From Enterobacteriaceae bacterium UBA5654 (GTDB taxonomy: Bacteria; Pseudomonadota; Gammaproteobacteria; Enterobacterales; Enterobacteriaceae): DNA of 64,000 nt. Under the pieces are notes generated by a model, which saw only the letters and a list, made by a program, of their open reading frames with translations, had not been told where the DNA came from and made no database searches. A program made the position numbers and the translations under genes. Where the stretch lies: contig DIJC01000022.1 in NCBI GenBank assembly GCA_002421005.1, positions 8,561 through 72,560 on the forward strand. The letters run 5' to 3'. Shown here one piece after another: positions 34,966 through 44,028 of the stretch (its first letter is position 1; every line of letters starts with the position of its first letter).

Positions 34966-36573
34966 ATGAGTCGGGCAGGTGAGTTTTTACAGGATTTAGG
35001 CAAGGCGCTGATGATGCCTATCTCGGTGATTGCCGCTGCCGGTATTTTTCTCGGCCTTGCGGCGGCGTTGCAGAATCCGGCGATTGTCGGCGAAAGCATT
35101 ATTCATGCGCAAACGATGCAGCAGGCAATTGGCTTTATCCGCAAAGTTGCCGGTGCATTATTTGGTAATCTACCGTTGCTGTTTGCTATAGCCGCTGCGA
35201 TTGGACTGGCGCGCGATGAAAAGCCCACGGCGGCGCTTTCCGCCGTGATCGGCTTTATTACTTTTCACGTCGGGGTGAATTACAGCCTGCTGGCGCAGGG
35301 ATTAACCCCGGAAACCACGTCGGTTGCCGCGCTGGTGGCGAAGGGATACGACCAGACGGAAGCGGTGATGTATTCGGCTGAATTTGCCAGTACGCTGGGA
35401 ATATTTTCTTATCAGATGAGCGTCCTTGGCGGGGTTATTGCCGGGATGGTGACGGTGGTGCTGCACAACCGCTTTTATACGATTAAACTCCCGGCGGCCA
35501 TCGCTTATTTTGGTGGTCGCCGCTTTGTCCCTATTATTACGGTTATCGTCCTGCCGCTGGTCGGCGTGATGATGTCGCTGATCTGGCCGGTGATTGCCAG
35601 CGCGATTATTCATCTTGGGCAGTTTATCGGCGAGTCCGGCGCATTTGGCACGTTTATTTATGCCTTCACCGAACGTATTTTAATCCCCACCGGGCTGCAT
35701 CATATTCTTAATGAGACCGTCCGTTTTACGCCGGTGGGCGGCATGGTTCACGTCAATAATGAAAGCGTGATTGGCGCGCTCTCAATCTTTAATTACGCGC
35801 TGGCGCATCCGGGTGCGCTGGCGGACGATATTACCCGCGAAGCCACGCGCTTTCTCGCCCAGGGAAAAATTCCGGTGATGATGTTTGGCCTGCCCGCCGC
35901 TGCGTTGGCTATTTTCCGCTGCGCAAAGCCGGAGCATAAACAGCGGGTGAAAGCCTTAATGCTGGCCGGGGCACTGGCCTCCTTTACCACGGGTATTACC
36001 GAACCGCTGGAGTTCAGCTTTATTTTTGTCTCGCCGCTGCTGTTTATTTTCCATGCGGTAATGACTGGCCTGTCTTTTGCCAGCGCACAGTTGCTCGACA
36101 TGATGATCGGTAATATTCAGGGCGGGTTTATCGATTTTATGGTCTTCGGCGTGCTCGGCGGCGCGAAAACCCACTGGTGGTTTAGCCTGCTGCTGGGGGC
36201 TATCTGGGCGCCGGTGTATTACTTCTCCTTTAAGTGGATCATTTTACGTACCAACGTGAAAACGCCCGGACGTGAAGATGAAAGTGCGACACCGGTAGCC
36301 AACACCAGGGCATTACCGGCAGATGAAAACAGCGGGCAAATTATTGCCGGTCTCGGCGGTAAGGACAATATCCAGCACGTTGACTGCTGCTTCACCCGCC
36401 TGCGGGTAAAAATATTCGACATGCAGAAAGTGGATGAAGCGGCATTAAAACAGAGCGGTGCCAGCGGATTTATTCGCGCCACCGATAACGACATTCAGGT
36501 TATTTACGGCCCGCAGGTAGAGAGTATTGCCAGCGCCGTAAAACAACATTTACTCGTTCAACAGACGCAATAA
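34966..36573 (+). CDS. aglA: alpha-glucoside PTS enzyme IICB (AglA/GlvC-like)
   Basis: 535 aa from the ATG at 34966 with AGGGAA upstream; the frame upstream of it runs through the promoter region. Glucose-superfamily EII with an N-terminal IIC membrane domain (MMPISVIAAAGIFLGLAAAL, LIPTGLHHILNE, GITEPLEFSFIFVSPLLF) and a C-terminal IIB domain with phosphorylation Cys in VDCCFTRLRV (C475). No IIA domain, so it would use the general glucose IIA (Crr). It imports and phosphorylates an alpha-glucoside that the glycosidase encoded 8 bp later cleaves. AglA/AglB of Klebsiella handle sucrose isomers; the name rests on that similarity of arrangement. Confidence 0.88.
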   Translation: MSRAGEFLQDLGKALMMPISVIAAAGIFLGLAAALQNPAIVGESIIHAQTMQQAIGFIRKVAGALFGNLPLLFAIAAAIGLARDEKPTAALSAVIGFITFHVGVNYSLLAQGLTPETTSVAALVAKGYDQTEAVMYSAEFASTLGIFSYQMSVLGGVIAGMVTVVLHNRFYTIKLPAAIAYFGGRRFVPIITVIVLPLVGVMMSLIWPVIASAIIHLGQFIGESGAFGTFIYAFTERILIPTGLHHILNETVRFTPVGGMVHVNNESVIGALSIFNYALAHPGALADDITREATRFLAQGKIPVMMFGLPAAALAIFRCAKPEHKQRVKALMLAGALASFTTGITEPLEFSFIFVSPLLFIFHAVMTGLSFASAQLLDMMIGNIQGGFIDFMVFGVLGGAKTHWWFSLLLGAIWAPVYYFSFKWIILRTNVKTPGREDESATPVANTRALPADENSGQIIAGLGGKDNIQHVDCCFTRLRVKIFDMQKVDEAALKQSGASGFIRATDNDIQVIYGPQVESIASAVKQHLLVQQTQ

Positions 36574-36581
36574 GAGAACTG

Positions 36582-37910
36582 ATGATGAAAAAACATTTTA
36601 ATATCGTATTAGTCGGTGGGGGTTCCACGTGGACGCCGGGATTATTAAAAGCGTTATGCAAACTCAAAGCGCGTCTGCCGTTAAAAAAACTGGTGATGTT
36701 TGACGTCAACAGCGAACGCCAGGCGGTCATCGGCGAATATGCCAAAGTGCTGTTTCGCGAAGAATACCCGGACCTGGAATTTACCTGGACCAGCGATGAA
36801 GACGTGGCCTTTACCGATATGGATTTTATCTTTTGCCAGATGCGCACCGGCGGCTACGCGATGCGCGAGAAAGATGAAAAAATTCCGCTCAGCCTCGGCG
36901 TTATCGGTCAGGAAACCTGCGGCGCGGGCGGTTTCGCCTACGGTATGCGCTCCATCCGCGACATGATCGCGCTGGTGGAAAAGGTGCGCGCCCGCTCGCC
37001 GCAGGCATGGATCCTCAACTACACCAACCCGGCGGCCATTGTCGCCGACGCGCTGAACAAGCGTTTCCCGGATGACCCGCGCATCCTCAACATCTGCGAC
37101 CAGCCGGTCAACCTGCTGCGATCCTACGGACGTCTGCTGAATCGCGATCCGGCGACTTTCGATCCGGTATATTTCGGTCTTAACCATTTCGGTTGGTTCA
37201 CCCATCTTTATGATGAAAACGGGCACGATCTGGTGCCGGAACTGAAAGCGTATATCGCTGAAAACGGCTTTAAGCCTGCGGACGCTGAACAGCGCGATCA
37301 ATCCTGGCTGGAAACCTACGCGGCGGTGGCTGATATGCTGCGTGATTTCCCGGATTATTTGCCGAATACTTATCTGCAATATTATCTCTACCCGGAGTAC
37401 AAATTCTCCAAACTCGACCCTCATTACACCCGCGCCAATGAAGTGATTAACGGTCGTGAAAAACGGGTGTTCGACGAGTGCCGCACCGCCGTCGCTGAAG
37501 GCACTACCCGTAACGTCCATGTGGTCCATAACGATGCCCACGGCGATATGATCGTCGAACTGGCGGAAGCCATTGCCTTCAACCTGAAGAAAAAATTCAT
37601 CGTGATGGTGCCCAATAACGGCCTGGTGGAAAACCTCGATGATGACGTGATGGTCGAGCTGACGGCGGAAATTGGCTGCAACGGTCCGCGTCCGTTTGGC
37701 GTCGGCAAAATTCCAACCTTCTATAAAGGGCTTATCGAGCAGCAGTTTGCTTATGAGCGCCTGACGGTTGAAGCCTGGTTTGAACGCTCTTATACCAAAG
37801 CGTTACAGGCGCTGACCCTTAACCGCACCATTATTGATGCGAAAAAAGCCCGCAAAGTGCTGGATGCGCTGATTGAAGCGAATAAAGATTACTGGCCGGA
37901 ACTGCGTTAA
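36582..37910 (+). CDS. aglB: 6-phospho-alpha-glucosidase, GH4 (AglB-like)
   Basis: 442-aa glycoside hydrolase family 4 enzyme, which works by an unusual NAD+- and Mn2+-dependent redox mechanism. NAD-binding IVLVGGGSTWTPG (8-20), metal Cys in NICDQP (C172) and metal His in GLNHFGW (H202), plus NYTNPAAIVADAL. The CDxP form of the Cys motif is that of 6-phospho-alpha-glucosidases and separates it from the beta- and galactosidase members. Two ATGs in tandem (36582, 36585). It would release glucose 6-phosphate from the product of the PTS protein. Followed by a long hairpin. Confidence 0.92.
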   Translation: MMKKHFNIVLVGGGSTWTPGLLKALCKLKARLPLKKLVMFDVNSERQAVIGEYAKVLFREEYPDLEFTWTSDEDVAFTDMDFIFCQMRTGGYAMREKDEKIPLSLGVIGQETCGAGGFAYGMRSIRDMIALVEKVRARSPQAWILNYTNPAAIVADALNKRFPDDPRILNICDQPVNLLRSYGRLLNRDPATFDPVYFGLNHFGWFTHLYDENGHDLVPELKAYIAENGFKPADAEQRDQSWLETYAAVADMLRDFPDYLPNTYLQYYLYPEYKFSKLDPHYTRANEVINGREKRVFDECRTAVAEGTTRNVHVVHNDAHGDMIVELAEAIAFNLKKKFIVMVPNNGLVENLDDDVMVELTAEIGCNGPRPFGVGKIPTFYKGLIEQQFAYERLTVEAWFERSYTKALQALTLNRTIIDAKKARKVLDALIEANKDYWPELR

Positions 37911-37915
37911 CGGGC

Positions 37916-37945
37916 AGGGTGCGGGGAAGATTTTCCCCGCACCCT
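37916..37945 (+). terminator. stem-loop after the agl operon
   Basis: AGGGTGCGGGGAA/TTTCCCCGCACCCT with a 3-4 nt loop, 6 bp after the aglB stop. Very stable but without a downstream T-run, so perhaps a weak or Rho-assisted terminator. Confidence 0.6.
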
Positions 37946-38105
37946 GAAGAGTCAAAAGGGTTTATTACGCTAATCTGGCTGTTACTCTTCCCGCCGTGGT
38001 TAACCTCAGGCGGATCGAGTCGGCGCTGGCCTGCATAAATCGAATTGCGAGCCGCCTTCCACAATTCTAAAAACTGATACCCCCACCTCGCGAAAAATGC
38101 CACAA

Positions 38106-38125
38106 TAGTGGCTGTTTATACAGTG
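38106..38125. promoter_or_regulatory. LexA box of dinG
   Basis: TAGTGGCTGTTTATACAGTG aligns with the dinG SOS box of E. coli as I recall it (TTG-N10-CAG type), with a G in place of the first T of the left core. It ends 13 bp before the dinG ATG. The weakened half-site suggests looser LexA control than at uvrB. Confidence 0.7.
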
Positions 38126-38138
38126 TTTCAGGTTTCCG

Positions 38139-40304
38139 ATGGCCCTCACCGCCGCGCTCAAAGCGCAGATTGCCGCCTGGTATAAGGCGCTACAACAGCA
38201 AATCCCCGACTTCATCCCGCGCCCTCCGCAGCGGCAGATGATTGCGGACGTGGCAAAAACGCTGGCCGGAGAAGAGGGGCGGCATCTGGCGATTGAAGCG
38301 CCGACCGGCGTCGGTAAAACGCTGTCTTATTTAATCCCCGGCATTGCTATCGCCCGTGAAGAACAAAAAACGCTGGTGGTAAGCACTGCTAACGTCGCGC
38401 TACAGGATCAGATCTACAGCAAAGATTTGCCGCTGCTGAAAAAAATCATTCCTGAACTCCGCTTTACGGCGGCCTTTGGGCGTGGGCGCTACGTGTGCCC
38501 GCGTAATCTTGCTGCGCTGGCCAGCACGGAAACCACTCAACAGGATTTGCTGGCTTTTCTTGATGACGAACTGACGCCGAATAATAAAGAAGAGCAGCAG
38601 CACTGCGCGAAGCTCAAGGGCGATCTTGATACTTACAAATGGGACGGCCTGCGCGATCATACTGACCGCGCCATTAGCGACGATCTCTGGCGACGCCTGA
38701 GTACCGACAAAGCGAGCTGCCTCAACCGCAACTGTCATTATTACCGCGAATGCCCGTTCTTTGTCGCCCGGCGTGAAATCCAGGAGGCTGAAGTGGTGGT
38801 CGCCAATCACGCGCTGGTGATGGCCGCAATGGAAAGCGAAGCGGTGCTGCCGGAGGCTAAAAATCTGCTGCTGGTGCTGGACGAAGGGCATCATCTGCCG
38901 GACGTCGCGCGCGATGCGCTGGAGATGAGCGCCGAGATCACCGCACCCTGGTATCGCCTGCAACTCGATCTCTTCACTAAACTGGTCGCCACCTGCCTTG
39001 AGCAGTTTCGCCCGAAAACCCTGCCGCCGCTTGCCACGCCTGAGCGCCTTAACGCCCACTGCGAAGAGTTGTACGAACTGATCGCCTCGCTGAATACCAT
39101 CCTGAACTTATACCTTCCGGCCAGCCAGGAGGCCGAGCACCGCTTTGTGATGGGCGAACTGCCGGAAGAGGTGATGGTCATCTGCCAGCGGCTGGCAAAG
39201 CTGACCGAGCTGCTGCGTGGGCTGGCGGAATCCTTCCTCAACGATTTGAGTGAGAAAACCGGCTCGCATGACATCGTGCGGCTGCACCGGGTTATCCTCC
39301 AGATGAACCGCGCGCTGGGAATGTTCGAGGCGCAGAGCAAGCTCTGGCGGCTGGCCTCGCTGGCCCACGCTTCCGGTGCGCCGGTGTCGAAATGGGCGAC
39401 CCGTGAAATCCGTGAGGGGCAGACGCATATGTTCTTCCACTGCGTCGGCATTCGCGTCAGCGATCAGCTGGAGAAACTGCTCTGGCGCAGCGTACCGCAT
39501 ATTGTAGTGACGTCTGCAACGTTGCGCTCGCTCAACAGTTTTACCCGCCTGCAAGAGATGAGCGGGCTGAAAGAAAAGGCGGGCGATCGCTTTGTGGCGC
39601 TGGACTCGCCGTTTAACCACGTTGAACAGGGCAAAATCGTGATTCCGCAAATGCGCTATGAGCCATTGATGGAAAACGAAGAACAGCACGTTGCCGAAAT
39701 GGCGGCGTTTTTCCGCCAGGAGCTGGAAAGCAAAAAGCATCAGGGAATGCTGGTGCTGTTTGCCAGCAACCGGGCCATGCAGCGTTTTCTGGAGCACGTT
39801 ACCGATCTGCGCCTGCTCTTGCTGGTACAGGGCGATCAGCCGCGCTACCGGCTGGTTGAACTCCACCGCAAGCGGGTGGAAGCGGGCGAGCGAAGCGTGC
39901 TGGTCGGCCTGCAATCGTTCGCTGAAGGTCTGGATTTAAAGGGTGAGCTGCTAAGCCAGGTGCATATTCATAAAATCGCTTTTCCGCCGATAGACAGCCC
40001 GGTGGTGATCACCGAAGGCGAATGGCTGAAAAGCCTGAATCGCTATCCCTTTGAAGTGCAAAGCCTGCCCAGTGCCTCCTTCAATCTCATCCAGCAGGTA
40101 GGGCGCTTGATCCGCAGCCATAGCTGCTGGGGAGAAGTGGTGATCTACGATAAACGCCTGCTGACGAAAAGCTACGGTAAGCGGCTGCTGAACGCGCTGC
40201 CGGTGTTCCCGATTTCCCAACCCGACGTGCCTGACGTTATAGTTAACAAACTTAAAACCAAAACCAAAACCAAAACAACACAGAGTCGCCGCAGGCGACG
40301 TTAA
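38139..40304 (+). CDS. dinG: ATP-dependent DNA helicase DinG
   Basis: 721-aa 5'-3' superfamily 2 helicase with a 4Fe-4S cluster that resolves R-loops, D-loops and conflicts between replication and transcription. Walker A EAPTGVGKT (53-61), Fe-S ligands C120, C194, C199 and C205 at the E. coli positions, DEGHHL (248-253), and GRLIRS of the last helicase motif. Slightly longer than the E. coli protein: the tail is KLKTKTKTKTTQSRRRRR, coded partly by a hexanucleotide repeat. SOS box just upstream. Confidence 0.97.
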   Translation: MALTAALKAQIAAWYKALQQQIPDFIPRPPQRQMIADVAKTLAGEEGRHLAIEAPTGVGKTLSYLIPGIAIAREEQKTLVVSTANVALQDQIYSKDLPLLKKIIPELRFTAAFGRGRYVCPRNLAALASTETTQQDLLAFLDDELTPNNKEEQQHCAKLKGDLDTYKWDGLRDHTDRAISDDLWRRLSTDKASCLNRNCHYYRECPFFVARREIQEAEVVVANHALVMAAMESEAVLPEAKNLLLVLDEGHHLPDVARDALEMSAEITAPWYRLQLDLFTKLVATCLEQFRPKTLPPLATPERLNAHCEELYELIASLNTILNLYLPASQEAEHRFVMGELPEEVMVICQRLAKLTELLRGLAESFLNDLSEKTGSHDIVRLHRVILQMNRALGMFEAQSKLWRLASLAHASGAPVSKWATREIREGQTHMFFHCVGIRVSDQLEKLLWRSVPHIVVTSATLRSLNSFTRLQEMSGLKEKAGDRFVALDSPFNHVEQGKIVIPQMRYEPLMENEEQHVAEMAAFFRQELESKKHQGMLVLFASNRAMQRFLEHVTDLRLLLLVQGDQPRYRLVELHRKRVEAGERSVLVGLQSFAEGLDLKGELLSQVHIHKIAFPPIDSPVVITEGEWLKSLNRYPFEVQSLPSASFNLIQQVGRLIRSHSCWGEVVIYDKRLLTKSYGKRLLNALPVFPISQPDVPDVIVNKLKTKTKTKTTQSRRRRR
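40254..40276 (+). repeat. AAAACC hexanucleotide repeat at the 3' end of dinG
   Basis: Three full AAAACC units plus AAAAC encode the KTKTKTK part of the DinG tail. Being a 6-bp unit in frame, unit loss or gain would change the tail by two residues without a frameshift. Confidence 0.8.
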
Positions 40305-40331
40305 TGATGTGAGCCGCTGGAGGGCGTTTTG

Positions 40332-41300
40332 ATGGATTACCGCAAAATCATCAAAGAAGTGGGACGGGGGAAAAATCATGCCCGCGATCTGGATATCGAT
40401 ACCGCGCGGGAGCTGTATACCCGAATGCTTAACGGCGAAGTGCCGGAGCTGGAGCTGGGCGGTATTTTAATTGCGCTGCGCATCAAAGGTGAAGGCGAAG
40501 CCGAAATGCAGGGGTTTTATCAGGCGATGCAGCAGCAGACTCTGCGCCTGACTCCGCCGGTAGCAAAGCCGATGCCCATCGTCATTCCCAGCTATAACGG
40601 CGCGCGCAAGCAGGCTAACCTGACGCCGTTACTGGCGATTCTTTTACGTAAATTCGGCTTCCCGGTGGTCGTTCACGGGGTGAGCGAAGATCCAGGCCGG
40701 GTGCTGACGGAGACGATTTTTACCCTGCTCGGCATTGAACCTGTGCAGACCGCAGGCCAGGCGCAGGCGAAGCTTGACGGCTCGCAGCCGGTATTTATTC
40801 CGGTCGGCGTATTCTGCCCGCCGCTGGAAAAACAGCTGGCGCTGCGCTGGCGGATGGGCGTGCGCAACAGCGCGCACACCCTGGCGAAACTGGCGACGCC
40901 GTTTGCGGAAGATGCCGCGCTGCGCCTTTCCAGCGTCTCACACCCGGAATACGTCACCCGGGTAGCGAAATTTTTTACCGATATCGGCGGGCGCGGCCTG
41001 CTGATGCACGGCACCGAGGGCGAAGTGTATGCCAGCCCGCAGCGCTGCCCGCAAATCGCGATGATTGATGCTGAAGGCGTGCGTGTTATCAGCGAGCGCC
41101 AGGAATCGCCAAACAGCGTGCCCATTGCGCTGCCGGAAAGCAAAGATCCCGACGTTACCGCGCGCTGGATCGAACGCTGCGTCAGCGGTTGCGAGCCGGT
41201 GCCCCAGTCTGTCAAAACGCAAATCGCCTGCTGCCTGCTGGCGACGGGGGAAGTGGAAACGCTGGACGCCGGGCTGGCGCGGATTGCGCAGGCGTATTAA
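40332..41300 (+). CDS. ybiB: YbiB, TrpD2 family DNA-binding protein
   Basis: 322 aa with the fold of anthranilate phosphoribosyltransferase (TrpD2 group) but, in E. coli, a nucleic-acid-binding protein that is reported as LexA-regulated with dinG. MDYRKIIKEVGRGKNHARDLD start, PIVIPSYNGARKQANLTPLLA, SEDPGRVLTETIF, and GVRNSAHTLAKLATPF are conserved blocks. ATG at 40332 with GGAGGG upstream; a TTG just before is in frame but less likely. 27 bp after dinG, so same operon. Confidence 0.94.
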   Translation: MDYRKIIKEVGRGKNHARDLDIDTARELYTRMLNGEVPELELGGILIALRIKGEGEAEMQGFYQAMQQQTLRLTPPVAKPMPIVIPSYNGARKQANLTPLLAILLRKFGFPVVVHGVSEDPGRVLTETIFTLLGIEPVQTAGQAQAKLDGSQPVFIPVGVFCPPLEKQLALRWRMGVRNSAHTLAKLATPFAEDAALRLSSVSHPEYVTRVAKFFTDIGGRGLLMHGTEGEVYASPQRCPQIAMIDAEGVRVISERQESPNSVPIALPESKDPDVTARWIERCVSGCEPVPQSVKTQIACCLLATGEVETLDAGLARIAQAY

Positions 41301-41308
41301 TCCGGCGC

Positions 41309-41343
41309 AAAAAAAAGCCCGTCCTGCATGGACGGGCAAAAAA
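41309..41343 (-). terminator. terminator for ybiJ (minus strand)
   Basis: Stem GCCCGTCC/GGACGGGC with a 5-nt loop; the T-run lies on the minus strand (A8 on the plus strand just before the stem). It may also stop ybiB transcripts less efficiently. Confidence 0.75.
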
Positions 41344-41427
41344 GGGTAACAACACAGAGTCAATTAATGAGGGTTAAAGCGCCCCACCAGCGGGTTTCCG
41401 GTGGGTCAGGGTGATGCGAAACAGCAA

Positions 41428-41688
41428 TTAGTTATAGATAACCGCAGTGCCGCTCATTTTGTTGTTTCCGTTAGTGGACGTGATGCTGTAGCCCTTAGCA
41501 CCGGCCGCAGCGGCTTTTTCCGCCAGGCGTGCTTCCAGACCGTCCAGAGTGGTTGCGCCGTAAGCAGAAACCACACCGACTTTATTCATGTTCTGCGCCT
41601 GCGCCGGGTTTACGGCTTCAGCAGCAAAAGCACCAAAGGAAAGGGTAGAAAGGGCGATGGCGGCAACAGCATATTTGATGGTTTTCAT
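41428..41688 (-). CDS. ybiJ: DUF1471 (YhcN/BhsA) family periplasmic protein YbiJ
   Basis: 86 aa from the ATG at 41688: signal peptide MKTIKYAVAAIALSTLSFGAFA, then the small YdgH/BhsA/McbA domain (VGVVSAYGATTLDGLEARLAEKAAAAGAKGYSITS...GTAVIYN). Members are stress- and biofilm-related secreted proteins. The upstream part of the open frame lacks support. K-12 carries the related mcbA a little further on; that copy is missing here. Confidence 0.9.
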   Translation of the reverse strand: MKTIKYAVAAIALSTLSFGAFAAEAVNPAQAQNMNKVGVVSAYGATTLDGLEARLAEKAAAAGAKGYSITSTNGNNKMSGTAVIYN

Positions 41689-41973
41689 AGTTAATCTCTC
41701 GCAGGTTATTCTGTTAAAGGGACGGTGTTCCGTCGATGTGATAAGTATCACGCTTTTTTACGAGAGATAAAATCGAAGAGAATTGACGGCGTTGTTCGAA
41801 ATATTTGAACGATGAATAATTTATTGATTATTAATAAATTATTTTGATGTGTTGCTGCGGGTTTGCGTTGAGCACGGCATCAGGCAGTTTAAAGGCATCT
41901 TTTGCTACTCCAGAACCTGAAAACCGTGCTCGTAAAGTTACCACGTGATCCTGTCAACAGCGGAAAAGAAAGG

Positions 41974-42240
41974 TCAACGTAGCTGGCTGTCCTTTGATCC
42001 CCGGCGATTATATCCTGAGAATTTCGCATTTTTTAAATCTTTCTTCTGTTGGCAGTTTATGCACAGTCGGACGCCCGGAATTGCCTTACGACGCGCCTCA
42101 GGGATCGGTTCATCGCATTCTTCACAAAATTCGATGCTTTCTCCCTTCGGCAGGTCGCGACGCGCGCGAGCGACTGCATCTTCAATTGTGCTGTCAATCT
42201 GATCCTGAACAGCACCATCATTTGTCCAGCCTGACGCCAT
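41974..42240 (-). CDS. ybiI: DksA/TraR-type zinc finger protein YbiI
   Basis: 88 aa from the ATG at 42240 (MASGWTNDGAVQDQI). C4 zinc finger of the DksA type: CEECDEPIPEARRKAIPGVRLCINCQ, in two CxxC halves with the conserved IP-x-ARR linker. The C-terminus GYNRRGSKDSQLR equals that of E. coli YbiI. It lacks the long coiled-coil acidic tip of DksA, so it is probably not a full DksA substitute. Role unknown. Confidence 0.93.
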   Translation of the reverse strand: MASGWTNDGAVQDQIDSTIEDAVARARRDLPKGESIEFCEECDEPIPEARRKAIPGVRLCINCQQKKDLKNAKFSGYNRRGSKDSQLR

Positions 42241-42391
42241 TTTCACCTCCAATAGTTACCTTTATTATAGCAAAAATGGGGTCAAAATTTGAGCGGGCAA
42301 GGGCGGGACGCGGGATTTCAGAGCATTCGCCTGCGGCGGTGGCGCAGCCGTTTCATCATGACAACGGCTGAATTCACCCGCGGTGAAGCAT

Positions 42392-43006
42392 TTAGCGGGC
42401 GTCCGGGCGAATCAAATCGAAACGGTGAGACTCGTCGATGCTGTAGTAGGCGGATGGCCCCCCGGCACGCAGCACTGGCTGCGCTCTGGCGGTCTGGTAA
42501 ATGCCGTTTTCCAGCAGCGCCTCGTCGATATGTACCGCCACCACTTCGCCCAGTACCAGCCAGCTATCAACGGCGCTGCCGTCGGCAGCGGTAAGCTGAA
42601 TACACTGCGAAAGACGGCACTCAAAATTAACCGGGCTTTCCGCCACGCGCGGGGCGCTGACAATACGGCTGGGGGCGGGCGTCAGACCGGCGCGGACAAA
42701 TTCGTTCTCGCCGTGCGCCAGGCTGGCGGACGTCTCGTTCATTTGCCGCGCCAGGGTAAGCGTGGTCAGATTCCAGACGAACTCTTTAGTCTCGCTGATA
42801 TTGCGCACGCTGTCTTTCCAGCCGCTGCTGGCAAAACCAATAATCGGCGGTGTGTAATTAAAGCAGTTAAAGAAGCTGTAAGGCGCGAGATTCACCTGCC
42901 CGGTGGCATCCTGTGAGGAAATCCAGCCTATTGGCCGTGGACCAATAATCGCGTTCAGCGGATCGTGCGGCAGGCCGTGCCCGTGAGCGGGCTGATAAAA
43001 ATACAT
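42392..43006 (-). CDS. flavin reductase-like FMN-binding split-barrel protein
   Basis: 204 aa with the flavin-reductase-domain pattern: IIGPRPIGWISSQDATGQVNLAPYSFFNCFNYTPP begins near residue 19, then GFASSGWKDSVRNI and FVWNLTTLTLARQMN. Such proteins bind FMN and reduce it with NAD(P)H, or act as oxidoreductases on their own. GGGGA site before the ATG. Single gene between ybiI and rlmF, where K-12 has ybiX, fiu and mcbA. The substrate cannot be told. Confidence 0.85.
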   Translation of the reverse strand: MYFYQPAHGHGLPHDPLNAIIGPRPIGWISSQDATGQVNLAPYSFFNCFNYTPPIIGFASSGWKDSVRNISETKEFVWNLTTLTLARQMNETSASLAHGENEFVRAGLTPAPSRIVSAPRVAESPVNFECRLSQCIQLTAADGSAVDSWLVLGEVVAVHIDEALLENGIYQTARAQPVLRAGGPSAYYSIDESHRFDLIRPDAR

Positions 43007-43101
43007 AGCGTTCCCCGGTAAAAAACGAATTTCACCAGACTCACTTATTTACCCGCCCGGCGTCAACGGGTATCTTACGCGGCAACTGACAGGAGAATGC
43101 C

Positions 43102-44028
43102 ATGAATGCCCAGAAACCGGGTTTACACCCGCGTAACCGCCACCGTGACCGCTACGATCTGCCCGCGCTATGCCTGGCGTGCCCGGAGCTTAACGACTTT
43201 ATCGTGTTAAACCCGGCGGGTGAACAGACGATTAACTTTGCCGAACCGCGCGCGGTCAAAGCGCTGAATAAAGCGCTGCTGACGCATTTTTACGGCGTTC
43301 AGCAGTGGGATATCCCGGAAGGATTCCTCTGCCCGCCGGTGCCGGGGCGCGCGGACTATATCCACCATCTGGCCGATATTCTGGCGGAAACCAGCGGCGA
43401 AATTCCGCGTCTGGCGAGCGTGCTGGATATCGGCGTCGGCGCGAACTGTATCTATCCGCTGATTGGCGCATACGAGTACGGCTGGCGCTTTACCGGCAGC
43501 GAGGTTAACGCCCAGGCTTTCGCCAGCGCGCAGGCTATCGTGCAGGGCAATCCGGGGATGAGCCGCACGCTGCGTCTGCGCAAGCAGAAAGATGAAAAGG
43601 CGATCTTCCACGGTATCATTCATAAAAATGAGCAGTACGACGCCACCATTTGTAACCCGCCGTTCCATGATTCTGCTGAGGCGGCGCGCGAAGGGAGCGA
43701 GCGCAAGCGGCGTAATCTGGGGCAGAAACAGGATGACGCGCGCAACTTTGGCGGCCAGCAGCAGGAGCTGTGGTGCGAAGGCGGCGAAGTGCGTTTTATC
43801 CAGCAGATGATAGAAGAAAGCCAGCAGTATGGCCGTCAGGTGATGTGGTTTAGCTCGCTGGTGTCACGCGGTGAAAATCTGCCGGCGCTGTATCCGCTGT
43901 TGACAGCAGTGGGCGCGGTTAAAGTCGTGAAAAAAGAGATGGCCCAGGGTCAAAAGCAGAGTCGCTTTATTGCCTGGACCTTTATGGACGACAGCCAGCG
44001 TCGCCGCTTCGCTGCGCGCGCCCGTTAA
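43102..44028 (+). CDS. rlmF: 23S rRNA m6A1618 methyltransferase RlmF
   Basis: 308-aa SAM-dependent methyltransferase that methylates N6 of A1618 of 23S rRNA. Motif I SVLDIGVGANCIYPL, and the catalytic NPPF box in TICNPPFHDSAEAA. N-terminal KPGLHPRNRHRDRYD is typical. AGGAGAAT site. Convergent with ybiO with a 4-bp overlap and no terminator between. Confidence 0.96.
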   Translation: MNAQKPGLHPRNRHRDRYDLPALCLACPELNDFIVLNPAGEQTINFAEPRAVKALNKALLTHFYGVQQWDIPEGFLCPPVPGRADYIHHLADILAETSGEIPRLASVLDIGVGANCIYPLIGAYEYGWRFTGSEVNAQAFASAQAIVQGNPGMSRTLRLRKQKDEKAIFHGIIHKNEQYDATICNPPFHDSAEAAREGSERKRRNLGQKQDDARNFGGQQQELWCEGGEVRFIQQMIEESQQYGRQVMWFSSLVSRGENLPALYPLLTAVGAVKVVKKEMAQGQKQSRFIAWTFMDDSQRRRFAARAR

